From: an uncultured Prevotellaceae bacterium
GTDB taxonomy: Bacteria; Bacteroidota; Bacteroidia; Bacteroidales; Bacteroidaceae
Length of the DNA: 58,523 bases
Reading direction: 5' to 3'
Assembly (NCBI GenBank): GCA_902763615.1
Contig: CACWSX010000014.1
Span: forward strand, 1 to 58,523
The notes below the pieces were generated by a model that was not told where the DNA came from, did not search any database, and saw nothing but the letters and a program-made list of their open reading frames with translations. Numbering within the stretch: position 1 is the stretch's first letter; each line of letters opens with the position of its first letter. This document shows positions 51,094 to 58,523 of the stretch, piece by piece. A program made the position numbers and the translations under genes.

Positions 51094-51918
51094 ATGTCTA
51101 AGAGTATATTGGAAGGCCGCAAAGATTTGAAGGCCGTCATTGATCAGATTGCCGAGGTGACAGGTTACCTCTGGCAGAAAGGATGGGCAGAACGCAATGG
51201 TGGTAACATCACCGTCAACGTCACTGAATATATGGACGACGAATGTAAGTCTCTGAAGGCCATCTCTGAGATAAAGCAGATAGGTATGATCCTACCCCAG
51301 CTGAAAGGCAAGTATTTCTATTGTAAAGGTACGGGCAAGCGCATGCGTGATCTTGCAAAATTCCCCATGCAGAATGGAAGTATTATCCGCATCTGCGACG
51401 ACTGTGCCTCTTACGAGGTCATCGCTGATGAGCCTGTGGTGCCAACCTCTGAGTTGCCTACACACCTCGCTTTACAGAACTATCTGCTGGAAACAGGCTC
51501 ATGCTATAAGGCCACGCTCCATACTCACCCCATCGAACTTGTGGCCATGAGTCACATCCAGCGATTCCTGAAAGGTAACGAGATGACCCGTGTACTATGG
51601 TCGATGATTCCAGAGACCCTCGCTTTTGCACCGTTAGGCATCGGTATCGTACCCTACGCCATGCCCTCTTCGGTAGAGTTGGCAGAGGCTACCCTCGAAC
51701 AGATCAAGAGCCACGACGTAGTGCTGTGGGAGAAACATGGTACGGTCGCTGTAGGCACCGATATCATGGATGCCTTCGACCAAACTGATGTGCTCTGCAA
51801 GGCTGCCAACATCTACATGTGTGCTCGCAGCATGGGTTCTGAGCCTGATGGTATGACCTTCGAACAAATGAAAGAAGTACAGGATGCCTTCAATCTTCCC
51901 AAAAAGCGTCCTTGTTAA
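51094..51918 (+). CDS. rhaD: rhamnulose-1-phosphate aldolase
   Basis: 274 residues, class II aldolase/adducin family. The start contains QKGWAERNGGNITVN, the phosphate-binding region. Zinc ligands are in ATLHTHPIEL (two His) and WEKHGTVAVG (third His). The enzyme splits L-rhamnulose 1-phosphate into dihydroxyacetone phosphate and L-lactaldehyde. It is the last gene of the operon, followed by a strong terminator. No lactaldehyde reductase (FucO/RhaO) gene follows, unlike in B. thetaiotaomicron, where an oxidoreductase ends the operon. Confidence 0.95.
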   Translation: MSKSILEGRKDLKAVIDQIAEVTGYLWQKGWAERNGGNITVNVTEYMDDECKSLKAISEIKQIGMILPQLKGKYFYCKGTGKRMRDLAKFPMQNGSIIRICDDCASYEVIADEPVVPTSELPTHLALQNYLLETGSCYKATLHTHPIELVAMSHIQRFLKGNEMTRVLWSMIPETLAFAPLGIGIVPYAMPSSVELAEATLEQIKSHDVVLWEKHGTVAVGTDIMDAFDQTDVLCKAANIYMCARSMGSEPDGMTFEQMKEVQDAFNLPKKRPC

Positions 51919-51933
51919 TAGCCATCATAAACA

Positions 51934-51966
51934 AAAAATCCCCGATGCTAGCATCGGGGATTTTTG
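51934..51966 (+). terminator. rhamnose operon terminator
   Basis: A perfect 32-nt palindrome centred on GCTAGC: AAAAATCCCCGATGC pairs with its complement, ending in a T-run. It can work on both strands. Confidence 0.93.
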
Positions 51967-52126
51967 TACCATTTAATGGTATTATTCTGTCAGTAGTTGT
52001 TTTGTTTGCAAAGATATAGTTATTTTTTAGTATCAGCCCCCAATATTTGATTTTTCACCCACAATTTATGATTTTCCAGTTGATTTATATCAATTCTAAA
52101 ATGAAATGCTAAAAAATCCTTTATAA

Positions 52127-52158
52127 TTTGGTTAAATCCTCAAATTAATGTAACTTTG
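52127..52158 (+). promoter_or_regulatory. promoter of the DUF6621-like/carboxynorspermidine synthase-like unit
   Basis: TTTG at 52127-52130 and TAACTTTG at 52151-52158, spaced 20 nt, 9 nt before the ATG at 52168. Confidence 0.7.
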
Positions 52159-52167
52159 TAGCCTGAT

Positions 52168-52773
52168 ATGAACAACAACTTACAAGAAGAGAAATGGAGT
52201 GAGAATGTGATACTTGTTGACGCAGATTACGTTGACAAAGTGGCATTCAACCTCATCGTAAACTTCGAGCGCATGATTGGCCGTCGAATACCGCAGGCCG
52301 ATATGGCCCGATGGTTAGAATGTATTGCCCTTGATGGCGGACTACGCACTGGTAGCCATGAAACTCAAGTTGTGTTCATACATCAGAAAGCAAAGACCGA
52401 AATGGAGAATTTCGTCCCAGGTCACTATGCAAACGACCTGACCGGGAAAGCTTTTCAAGGCGAATTAGGCGAATTTATACTCAATGCCTATACCATCGAG
52501 GACATTGCCGACAGTGAGCAACTGCTAATCGAAGCCCTAAACCTCATCTGCCAACAGAAGGAGGTCAAGCGGATGATGGTCGTTCCGAATGCAGAGGACT
52601 CTACTATATATAATAAGGTACGCGAGACACTCCGTCAGGTTAGTGATGAAGAAAAGCGCATCACCGTCTTTGCTATGCAGCCAATGACGGGCGGGAACTT
52701 TCGTCAGGAGATGCTCGGCTACTCGCTGATGGCTGCCCTCGGTATCCGTGGAGACGAAATCAAGACAGAATAA
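52168..52773 (+). CDS. Bacteroidetes-specific conserved protein (DUF6621-like)
   Basis: 201 residues, soluble, no signal peptide. Features such as WSENVILVDADYVDKVAFNL, RRIPQADMARWLECIALDGG and FAMQPMTGGNFRQEMLGYSL look strongly conserved in a Bacteroidetes-specific family I recall as DUF6621. It has no known catalytic motif. It is 16 bp upstream of the saccharopine-dehydrogenase-like gene, suggesting a functional link with polyamine synthesis, but nothing in the sequence shows an activity. Confidence 0.65.
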   Translation: MNNNLQEEKWSENVILVDADYVDKVAFNLIVNFERMIGRRIPQADMARWLECIALDGGLRTGSHETQVVFIHQKAKTEMENFVPGHYANDLTGKAFQGELGEFILNAYTIEDIADSEQLLIEALNLICQQKEVKRMMVVPNAEDSTIYNKVRETLRQVSDEEKRITVFAMQPMTGGNFRQEMLGYSLMAALGIRGDEIKTE

Positions 52774-52789
52774 CATAAAACTAACAATT

Positions 52790-54028
52790 ATGGCAAAAGT
52801 ATTAATGATTGGCGCCGGAGGCGTCGCTACGGTAGCAGCATTCAAGATAGCACAGAATGCTGATGTATTTACCGATTTTATGATTGCCAGTCGCCGTAAG
52901 GCCAAGTGTGACAAGATTGTGGAGGATATCCACAAGGCTGGCTACAAAATGGACATCAAGACGGCTCAGGTGGATGCTGACGATGTTGAGCAGTTGAAGG
53001 CACTCTTCAACAGCTATAAGCCAGAACTCGTCATCAATCTCGCCCTGCCCTATCAGGACCTGACCATCATGGATGCCTGTCTGGCATGTGGTTGCAACTA
53101 TCTCGACACCGCCAACTACGAGCCGAAAGACGAGGCACACTTCGAGTACTCATGGCAATGGGCTTACAAGGACCGCTTCGAACAAGCCGGTCTGACAGCC
53201 ATCCTCGGTTGTGGCTTCGACCCAGGTGTGTCTGGTGTTTATACGGCTTATGCTGCCAAGCATCACTTCGATGAGATTCACTACCTCGACATCGTAGACT
53301 GCAATGCAGGTGACCACCATCATGCCTTCGCTACGAACTTCAATCCTGAGATCAATATCCGCGAGATTACCCAGAAAGGACTCTACTATAAGGACGGACA
53401 GTGGATTGAGACAGAACCGTTGGAAATTCACAAGCCCCTCACCTACCCCAACATTGGTCCGCGTGAAAGTTATCTGTTGCACCACGAGGAGTTGGAGTCA
53501 CTGGTAAAGAACTATCCCACCATTAAGCAGGGCCGTTTCTGGATGACATTCGGTGAGCAGTATCTCAAACACCTCGATGTGATTCAAAACATCGGCATGA
53601 GCCGTATCGACGAGATTGAATATGAAGCGCCTTTGGCTGACGGAAGTGGGAAGACGGCAAAAGTGAAGATTGTGCCCCTGCAGTTCCTGAAAGCCGTATT
53701 GCCTAATCCACAAGATCTTGGTGAAAACTATGAGGGTGAGACCTCGATTGGTTGTCGCATCCGTGGTATCAAGGATGGTAAGGAGCATACCTACTATGTT
53801 TATAACAACTGCAAACACCAAGAAGCTTATAAGGAAACAGGTATGCAAGGAGTCAGCTATACCACTGGTGTTCCAGCTATGATTGGTGCAATGATGTTTG
53901 TCAAAGGTATATGGAAGAAGCCTGGTGTATGGAACGTAGAGGACTTCGATCCTGATCCTTTCATGGAACAACTGAACAAACAAGGTCTGCCTTGGCACGA
54001 AGTGTTCGACGGCGACCTCGAATTATAA
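52790..54028 (+). CDS. saccharopine dehydrogenase family protein, probable carboxynorspermidine/carboxyspermidine synthase
   Basis: 412 residues from the ATG at 52790 (MAKVLMIGAGGVATVAAF); an upstream in-frame ATG lies within the previous gene. The Rossmann motif GAGGVA (8-13), CGCNYLDTANYEPKDEAHF and GCGFDPGVSG fit the carboxynorspermidine dehydrogenase branch of the saccharopine-dehydrogenase superfamily. That enzyme condenses aspartate semialdehyde with a diamine using NADPH, a route to spermidine in Bacteroides and related bacteria. The partner decarboxylase (NspC) is not in the window. The recA gene follows after 30 bp. Confidence 0.88.
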   Translation: MAKVLMIGAGGVATVAAFKIAQNADVFTDFMIASRRKAKCDKIVEDIHKAGYKMDIKTAQVDADDVEQLKALFNSYKPELVINLALPYQDLTIMDACLACGCNYLDTANYEPKDEAHFEYSWQWAYKDRFEQAGLTAILGCGFDPGVSGVYTAYAAKHHFDEIHYLDIVDCNAGDHHHAFATNFNPEINIREITQKGLYYKDGQWIETEPLEIHKPLTYPNIGPRESYLLHHEELESLVKNYPTIKQGRFWMTFGEQYLKHLDVIQNIGMSRIDEIEYEAPLADGSGKTAKVKIVPLQFLKAVLPNPQDLGENYEGETSIGCRIRGIKDGKEHTYYVYNNCKHQEAYKETGMQGVSYTTGVPAMIGAMMFVKGIWKKPGVWNVEDFDPDPFMEQLNKQGLPWHEVFDGDLEL

Positions 54029-54058
54029 TTAGTATTAACTCTTAAATTTCTAAAAGCT

Positions 54059-55087
54059 ATGGCAAAGAAAGAAGATTCTACGGAGCAACTGACTCCACAA
54101 CAGCAGAAGTTAAAAGCACTGCAGGCTGCAATGGCCAAAATCGAGAAAGACTTCGGCAAAGGTGCTATCATGCGTATGGGCGAAGAGAAGGTAGATAATG
54201 TAGAGGTTATTCCTACAGGTAGTATCGGACTAAACGCTGCTTTGGGTGTGGGCGGTTATCCCAAGGGACGAATCATTGAGATCTACGGTCCTGAGTCATC
54301 TGGTAAGACCACACTGGCCATTCATGCTATCGCAGAGTGCCAGAAAGCAGGAGGTGTCGCAGCATTCATCGACGCAGAACACGCCTTCGACCGTTTCTAC
54401 GCAGAGCATCTGGGTGTCGATGTCGACAACCTTCTGATTTCTCAGCCCGATAACGGCGAACAGGCGCTGGAGATTGCAGACCACCTGATCCGCTCAAGTG
54501 CTATCGATATCATTGTCATCGACTCTGTGGCAGCCCTGACACCAAAGAAGGAGATTGAAGGCGACATGGGAGACTCCTCAGTAGGACTCCAAGCCCGTCT
54601 GATGAGTCAGGCTCTGCGCAAACTGACCTCTACCATCTCAAAGACCAAGACCACCTGTATCTTCATCAACCAGTTGCGTGAGAAGATTGGTGTGATGTTT
54701 GGCAATCCTGAGACCACAACAGGTGGTAATGCCTTGAAATTCTATGCCTCCGTGCGTATAGACATTCGCAAGAAAGAGACCCTGAAGGATGGCGAAACAC
54801 CAATCGGGAACCTTGTGAAAGTCAAGGTGGTAAAGAATAAGGTTGCTCCACCTTTCCGTAGGGCAGAGTTTGAAATCACCTTTGGCGAAGGAATCTCGAA
54901 AATTGGTGAGATCGTCGATCTGGGTGTTGAATACGACATCATCAAGAAGAGTGGCTCGTGGTTCAGCTACGGCAACACAAAACTAGGTCAGGGACGTGAT
55001 GCAGCCAAAGCTCTGCTAAATGATAATCCGGAACTCTGTGAAGAATTGGAAGCCAAGATCATGGAAGTTATCTCAAATAAGAAATAA
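54059..55087 (+). CDS. recA: recombinase RecA
   Basis: 342 residues, full length. Walker [10 protein letters not shown] (77-85), Walker [11 protein letters not shown], and the L2 region [21 protein letters not shown] are intact. It forms filaments on single-stranded DNA for strand exchange and the SOS response. It starts 30 bp after the previous gene with no separate TAnnTTTG in the gap, so it may be co-transcribed with the polyamine gene. No LexA-like box is recognised. Confidence 0.98.
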   Translation: MAKKEDSTEQLTPQQQKLKALQAAMAKIEKDFGKGAIMRMGEEKVDNVEVIPTGSIGLNAALGVGGYPKGRIIEIYGPESSGKTTLAIHAIAECQKAGGVAAFIDAEHAFDRFYAEHLGVDVDNLLISQPDNGEQALEIADHLIRSSAIDIIVIDSVAALTPKKEIEGDMGDSSVGLQARLMSQALRKLTSTISKTKTTCIFINQLREKIGVMFGNPETTTGGNALKFYASVRIDIRKKETLKDGETPIGNLVKVKVVKNKVAPPFRRAEFEITFGEGISKIGEIVDLGVEYDIIKKSGSWFSYGNTKLGQGRDAAKALLNDNPELCEELEAKIMEVISNKK

Positions 55088-55101
55088 TAAGAAAGACTAA
55101 T

Positions 55102-55140
55102 AAAGAAGGGGCCGCTCGATGAGCGACCCCTTCTTTATTT
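55102..55140. terminator. bidirectional terminator between recA and the convergent gene
   Basis: AAGAAGGGG-C-CGCTC pairs with GAGCG-A-CCCCTTCTT around a 3-nt loop (one internal mismatch), followed by a T-rich stretch on each strand. Confidence 0.85.
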
Positions 55141-55145
55141 ATTCA

Positions 55146-56558
55146 TTAATCCTCAATCGGTGTTCCATTCTTCGCTTTGGCAGCACCTTTCTTAGAAGTT
55201 GTCTTCTTCTTTGTAGTGGTTGCACCAGTGTTATAACTCTCCACACGGCCGTCTCTTCCGAAATGAACGAAGAGTGACTTGCCCTTTGAGCGATAGTAGA
55301 TCCAGTCAGTCTTTCCTGTGCTAGCCTGTACAATCTCATTGGGTTCCTCACCCATAGCAAGGGTCACCTCATCCTCAGTCATACCCAGGATTACACGTCC
55401 CTGACGGATAGCTGCACGAGCTTCCTGAGTGGTCTGCAGCTCTGCGCCCTCACCCATACCGAAGATATAACCGAAGTAGTCTTCCAGTTTTACATCACGT
55501 TCTGCCAATTCGTCAGGATGCGTGAAGAGTACATCACGATAATAAGGACGACGCGACTCCATCTCTGTGAGCGACAAAGTAACAAATGGCGTACCAGGAC
55601 GACGCTGTGCCTGATCCACACGGAAGGTCGTCATCTTAGGTACAGTAACCGTACGATCCTTACCATCACCCTTGGTCATCATCTTCGAAGGCTGCATGGT
55701 ATGGATAATCTTGCCAATATAAGTGGTAAAATCTCTATTGACTGCCATAATGGCATCCTGCAACTCGAAAGAGGCATAGAAGGTATGCTTCAGGCTATCC
55801 ATGATAAACTCATCATCACGCATACCGCTGTTGGTCTTCGACAAAGCAAATGTCTGGTAGAATTCATTACCATTCTCGTCCTCTACGATAATCTTGACAG
55901 GGAAGCTACGACTGCCAACACCAACCTGCGTCACAGTGACAGACAGATCTTTTGGCATCTTTACCTCACGATAGCCATCACCATCGTATTCTGTATCCAC
56001 ACGATAGATTCTGCCCTTGGTGTAGAGTTTCTTACCCATCAGTTTCTCCTTGGCAATATCTACATCACCAAGGTAGGCTAGTGTGGGAACGCCAAGCTTA
56101 CCATAGCAATAGTCGTCGAACGAACCATTGGGGATTTCAAAATAATACATCTTGTTCTCGTCCTGACAGAGGAAATTCATACGGGAATGACCATCAGAAC
56201 TGACAGTATGACCCTTGTAGATCATAATCTTGTGACGGAGTGACATACTACTGACCTCCTTGCCTGTAGCGGCATCGCTGAATGTTCTAACAATCAAGTC
56301 ATACTTCTCTGGCATCACCATGAACTTCATGCCCTCTTTCCAGTCGCAAAGGCTGTAGAACTTGAAATTCTGACTGATGAAGTCCGTAGGAGCATTCTCA
56401 TCAGCTTGACTTGCTGTCTCTTGGCTCGCTTCCTGCTGAACAGCAATAGCCTTCTGCTGTGCAGTACGGGTCTTTACGATGTAGGTGTTCACCTGTGCTG
56501 AGACCGTCATCATCAGCATGGCGAGTCCCATTGTCAAAATCGCTCTTTTCATTACCAT
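55146..56558 (-). CDS. secreted protein with BamE/SmpA-like C-terminal module
   Basis: 470 residues from the ATG at 56558 (MVMKRAILTMGLAMLMM, signal peptide ending near TVSAQ); the longer open frame overlaps its promoter. The middle is made of beta-rich segments without a recognised domain. Near the C-terminus, RQGRVILGMTEDEVTLAMGE followed by KTDWIYY and a VHFGRDGRVESY strand resembles the SmpA/OmlA (BamE) fold, which in other proteins helps outer-membrane assembly. The last 25 residues are Lys/Thr-rich (TTTKKKTTSKK), probably disordered. The gene converges on recA and is divergent from dnaK. Function unknown. Confidence 0.65.
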   Translation of the reverse strand: MVMKRAILTMGLAMLMMTVSAQVNTYIVKTRTAQQKAIAVQQEASQETASQADENAPTDFISQNFKFYSLCDWKEGMKFMVMPEKYDLIVRTFSDAATGKEVSSMSLRHKIMIYKGHTVSSDGHSRMNFLCQDENKMYYFEIPNGSFDDYCYGKLGVPTLAYLGDVDIAKEKLMGKKLYTKGRIYRVDTEYDGDGYREVKMPKDLSVTVTQVGVGSRSFPVKIIVEDENGNEFYQTFALSKTNSGMRDDEFIMDSLKHTFYASFELQDAIMAVNRDFTTYIGKIIHTMQPSKMMTKGDGKDRTVTVPKMTTFRVDQAQRRPGTPFVTLSLTEMESRRPYYRDVLFTHPDELAERDVKLEDYFGYIFGMGEGAELQTTQEARAAIRQGRVILGMTEDEVTLAMGEEPNEIVQASTGKTDWIYYRSKGKSLFVHFGRDGRVESYNTGATTTKKKTTSKKGAAKAKNGTPIED

Positions 56559-56586
56559 GGTTTTATAAATTGTACAATTTCGAGTG

Positions 56587-56594
56587 CAAAGATA
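56587..56594 (-). promoter_or_regulatory. -7 promoter element for the BamE-like secreted protein
   Basis: TATCTTTG on the minus strand, 28 nt before the ATG at 56558. Confidence 0.65.
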
Positions 56595-56613
56595 AATAAA
56601 ATATTTCATACTT

Positions 56614-56668
56614 GTGCCAAAATGACGTGACAAAAAACATTTTTCTGTGAAAAAAAACGTTTTGGCAC
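56614..56668. repeat. inverted repeat in the dnaK upstream region
   Basis: GTGCCAAAA (56614-56622) and TTTTGGCAC (56660-56668) are perfect complements, 37 nt apart. The right arm contains the -24 half of the sigma54-like promoter. On the minus strand the left arm gives a matching -24 half, but its -12 half is poor. Confidence 0.6.
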
Positions 56669-56678
56669 GTGCTTTGCA
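56663..56678 (+). promoter_or_regulatory. sigma54 (-24/-12) promoter upstream of dnaK
   Basis: TGGCACG-TGCT-TTGCA: the -24 GG (56664-56665) and -12 GC (56676-56677) have exactly the required 10-nt spacing, and the flanks match the RpoN consensus. The predicted start is about 56690, leaving a leader of about 50 nt. No TAnnTTTG is seen in the dnaK leader. Confidence 0.65.
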
Positions 56679-56738
56679 AGGTTTTTCGCGGATAAATGTC
56701 CAATTTTAATAGAGTATAAACTAAAATAAATAAGAATT

Positions 56739-58523
56739 ATGGGAAAAATTATTGGAATTGACTTAGGAACTACCAACAGCTGCGTTGCCGTATTCGAAGG
56801 TAACGAGCCAGTAGTAATTGCCAACAGTGAGGGTAAGCGTACAACACCTTCTGTCGTTGGTTTTGTTGAGAACGGTGAGCGTAAGATCGGTGACCCTGCC
56901 AAGCGTCAGGCCATCACCAACCCCAAGAACACCGTCTATTCTATCAAGCGTTTCATGGGTGAGAACTGGCAGCAGACTGAGAAGGAAATCTCACGCGTAC
57001 CTTATTCTGTAGTGAATGAGGGTGGATATCCCCGTGTTGACATCAATGGTCGTAAGTACACCCCACAGGAAATCTCGGCTATGGTGCTTCAAAAGATGAA
57101 GAAGACAGCTGAGGACTATCTTGGACAGGAGGTGACTGATGCCGTGATTACCGTACCTGCCTATTTCTCCGACTCTCAGCGTCAGGCAACTAAAGAAGCT
57201 GGTCAGATTGCAGGCCTCAACGTAAAGCGTATCGTCAACGAGCCCACAGCCGCTGCTCTGGCATATGGTGTGGACAAGGCCAATAAGGATATGAAGATCG
57301 CCGTGTTCGACCTGGGTGGTGGTACATTTGATATCTCTATTCTTGAGTTTGGTGGTGGCGTATTTGAAGTGCTCTCTACCAATGGTGATACCCATCTGGG
57401 CGGTGACGACTTCGACCAGGTGATTATCGACTGGTTGGTTCAGGAGTTCAAAAACGATGAGGGTGCCAACCTGAAAGACGACCCGATGGCTATGCAGCGT
57501 CTGAAGGAGGCTGCTGAGAAAGCCAAGATTGAGCTGTCATCTTCTACAAGCACAGAAATCAATCTGCCCTATATCATGCCTGTAGCCGGAGTGCCCAAGC
57601 ATCTGGTGAAGACCCTCACCCGTGCTAAGTTCGAGCAGTTGGCTCACGACCTGATTCAGGCTTGTCTGGCCCCCTGTCAGAAGGCTATCGCTGATGCCAA
57701 GCTGACCACAGCCGATATTGACGAGGTTATTCTCGTAGGTGGTTCGAGCCGTATCCCTGCTGTGCAGACACTGGTGAAGAACTACTTCGGCAAGGAGCCT
57801 TCAAAGGGTGTGAACCCCGATGAAGTGGTAGCCGTTGGTGCAGCTATCCAAGGTGCTATTCTGAACAAGGAAGGTGGCGTTGGTGACATCGTGCTGCTCG
57901 ATGTAACACCATTGACATTGGGTATCGAGACCATGGGTGGTGTAATGACTAAACTTATCGAGGCCAACACGACCATTCCTTGCAAGAAGAGCGAAACATT
58001 CTCTACCGCTGCTGACAATCAGACAGAGGTGACCATCCACGTACTGCAGGGTGAGCGTCCGATGGCTGCTCAAAACAAGTCTATCGGTCAGTTCAACCTC
58101 ACAGGTATTGCACCTGCCCGTCGTGGTATTCCCCAGATTGAGGTGACCTTCGATATCGATGCCAACGGTATCCTGAAGGTATCCGCTAAGGATAAGGCCA
58201 CTGGTAAGGAACAGGCTATCCGCATCGAGGCTTCATCTGGTCTGTCTCAGGACGAGATTAACCGCATGAAGGCCGAGGCAGAACAGAATGCCGAGAACGA
58301 TAAGCGTGAGCGTGAGCGTGTCGACAAGCTGAACCAGGCAGACTCTATGATCTTCCAAACTGAGAACCAGTTGAACGAGATCGGTGATAAGATTCCTGCC
58401 CAGCACAAGCCTGCCATCGAGCAGGCCCTCCAGCAGCTGAAGGATGCCCATAAGTCTGGCGATGTTGCAGCCATCGACAGTGCCATCGCAGCCCTCAATG
58501 CCGCTTGGCAGACTGCTTCTCAG
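56739..58523 (+). CDS. dnaK: chaperone DnaK (Hsp70), 3' end outside window
   Basis: The first 595 codons of DnaK; the remaining ~40 residues (the variable C-terminal tail) lie beyond the window. The ATPase domain begins [18 protein letters not shown], the [19 protein letters not shown] and [14 protein letters not shown] motifs are intact, and the conserved linker region [11 protein letters not shown] leads into the substrate-binding beta domain. DnaK refolds proteins with DnaJ and GrpE, neither of which is encoded in the window. The leader contains a sigma54-type promoter. Confidence 0.98.
   Translation, partial: MGKIIGIDLGTTNSCVAVFEGNEPVVIANSEGKRTTPSVVGFVENGERKIGDPAKRQAITNPKNTVYSIKRFMGENWQQTEKEISRVPYSVVNEGGYPRVDINGRKYTPQEISAMVLQKMKKTAEDYLGQEVTDAVITVPAYFSDSQRQATKEAGQIAGLNVKRIVNEPTAAALAYGVDKANKDMKIAVFDLGGGTFDISILEFGGGVFEVLSTNGDTHLGGDDFDQVIIDWLVQEFKNDEGANLKDDPMAMQRLKEAAEKAKIELSSSTSTEINLPYIMPVAGVPKHLVKTLTRAKFEQLAHDLIQACLAPCQKAIADAKLTTADIDEVILVGGSSRIPAVQTLVKNYFGKEPSKGVNPDEVVAVGAAIQGAILNKEGGVGDIVLLDVTPLTLGIETMGGVMTKLIEANTTIPCKKSETFSTAADNQTEVTIHVLQGERPMAAQNKSIGQFNLTGIAPARRGIPQIEVTFDIDANGILKVSAKDKATGKEQAIRIEASSGLSQDEINRMKAEAEQNAENDKRERERVDKLNQADSMIFQTENQLNEIGDKIPAQHKPAIEQALQQLKDAHKSGDVAAIDSAIAALNAAWQTASQ

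Noticed and set aside
1-58523. Mobile elements, CRISPR arrays, tRNA or rRNA genes.
   Set aside because: No transposase or integrase motifs, no evenly spaced repeats, and no cloverleaf or rRNA sequence were recognised on either strand.

Overview
The window looks like a chromosomal segment of a Bacteroidales bacterium, most likely Prevotella or a close relative. The reasons are: almost every transcription unit starts with the Bacteroidetes -7 element TAnnTTTG (15 instances listed) rather than a sigma70 promoter; Shine-Dalgarno sequences are mostly weak or absent; and the gene content is typical of the order (a CarboxypepD_reg/TonB-type outer-membrane protein, GH9 and GH67 enzymes, an S9 dipeptidyl peptidase, a TPR-TM-HTH regulator, a rhamnose operon, frr-rsgA, recA and dnaK). 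I see no insertion sequence, prophage, CRISPR array, tRNA or rRNA gene. The first gene is cut at its 5' end and dnaK at its 3' end by the window edges.

Layout. 1-4.4 kb: two lipoprotein genes (one of unknown function, one a C11/clostripain-like protease) with matching signal-peptide coding ends and matching terminators, flanking a FetB-like permease. 4.4-7.5 kb: a signalling cassette of a STAS protein, a coiled-coil/AraC-HTH protein and a Cache-HAMP-PP2C (RsbU/SpoIIE-type) phosphatase, followed by the C-terminal remnant of a PAP2 phosphatase. 7.7-16.4 kb: a PAP2-outer-membrane fusion, a GH67 alpha-glucuronidase, and a minus-strand unit of S9 peptidase, outer-membrane protein and mnmA. 16.5-20.8 kb: a GT-C membrane glycosyltransferase with a truncated UbiA-type prenyltransferase behind it, and a secreted-protein/TPR-HTH regulator pair. 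21.0-31.9 kb: six tightly packed minus-strand genes (Gfo/Idh/MocA oxidoreductase, SDR epimerase, a Cache pseudo-kinase, a Cache histidine kinase, GH9, TonB-type OMP). 32-34.6 kb: frr-rsgA and cysK.

34.8-45.4 kb: three genes encoding four histidine-kinase modules plus an AraC regulator. The modules alternate between a form whose phospho-acceptor His is replaced by Tyr (Y) and a normal His form (H), in the order Y-H-Y-H. The middle two are fused into one 1595-residue protein. This is the most unusual system in the window. It lies next to nhaD and the L-rhamnose operon (kinase, isomerase, MFS permease, aldolase; 46.9-51.9 kb), and the AraC protein that ends the kinase unit resembles the Bacteroides rhamnose activator RhaR.

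52-58.5 kb: a Bacteroidetes-specific protein with a carboxynorspermidine-synthase-like enzyme and recA, a secreted protein with a BamE/SmpA-like tail, and dnaK. dnaK is preceded by a near-perfect sigma54 (-24/-12) promoter instead of the usual TAnnTTTG.

Working picture: a gut or rumen polysaccharide degrader whose glycan genes (GH67, GH9, rhamnose) are interleaved with unusual membrane signalling proteins. Family assignments come from motif recognition in the translated sequence. Functions of the kinase arrays, lipoprotein 1 and several secreted proteins are unknown.
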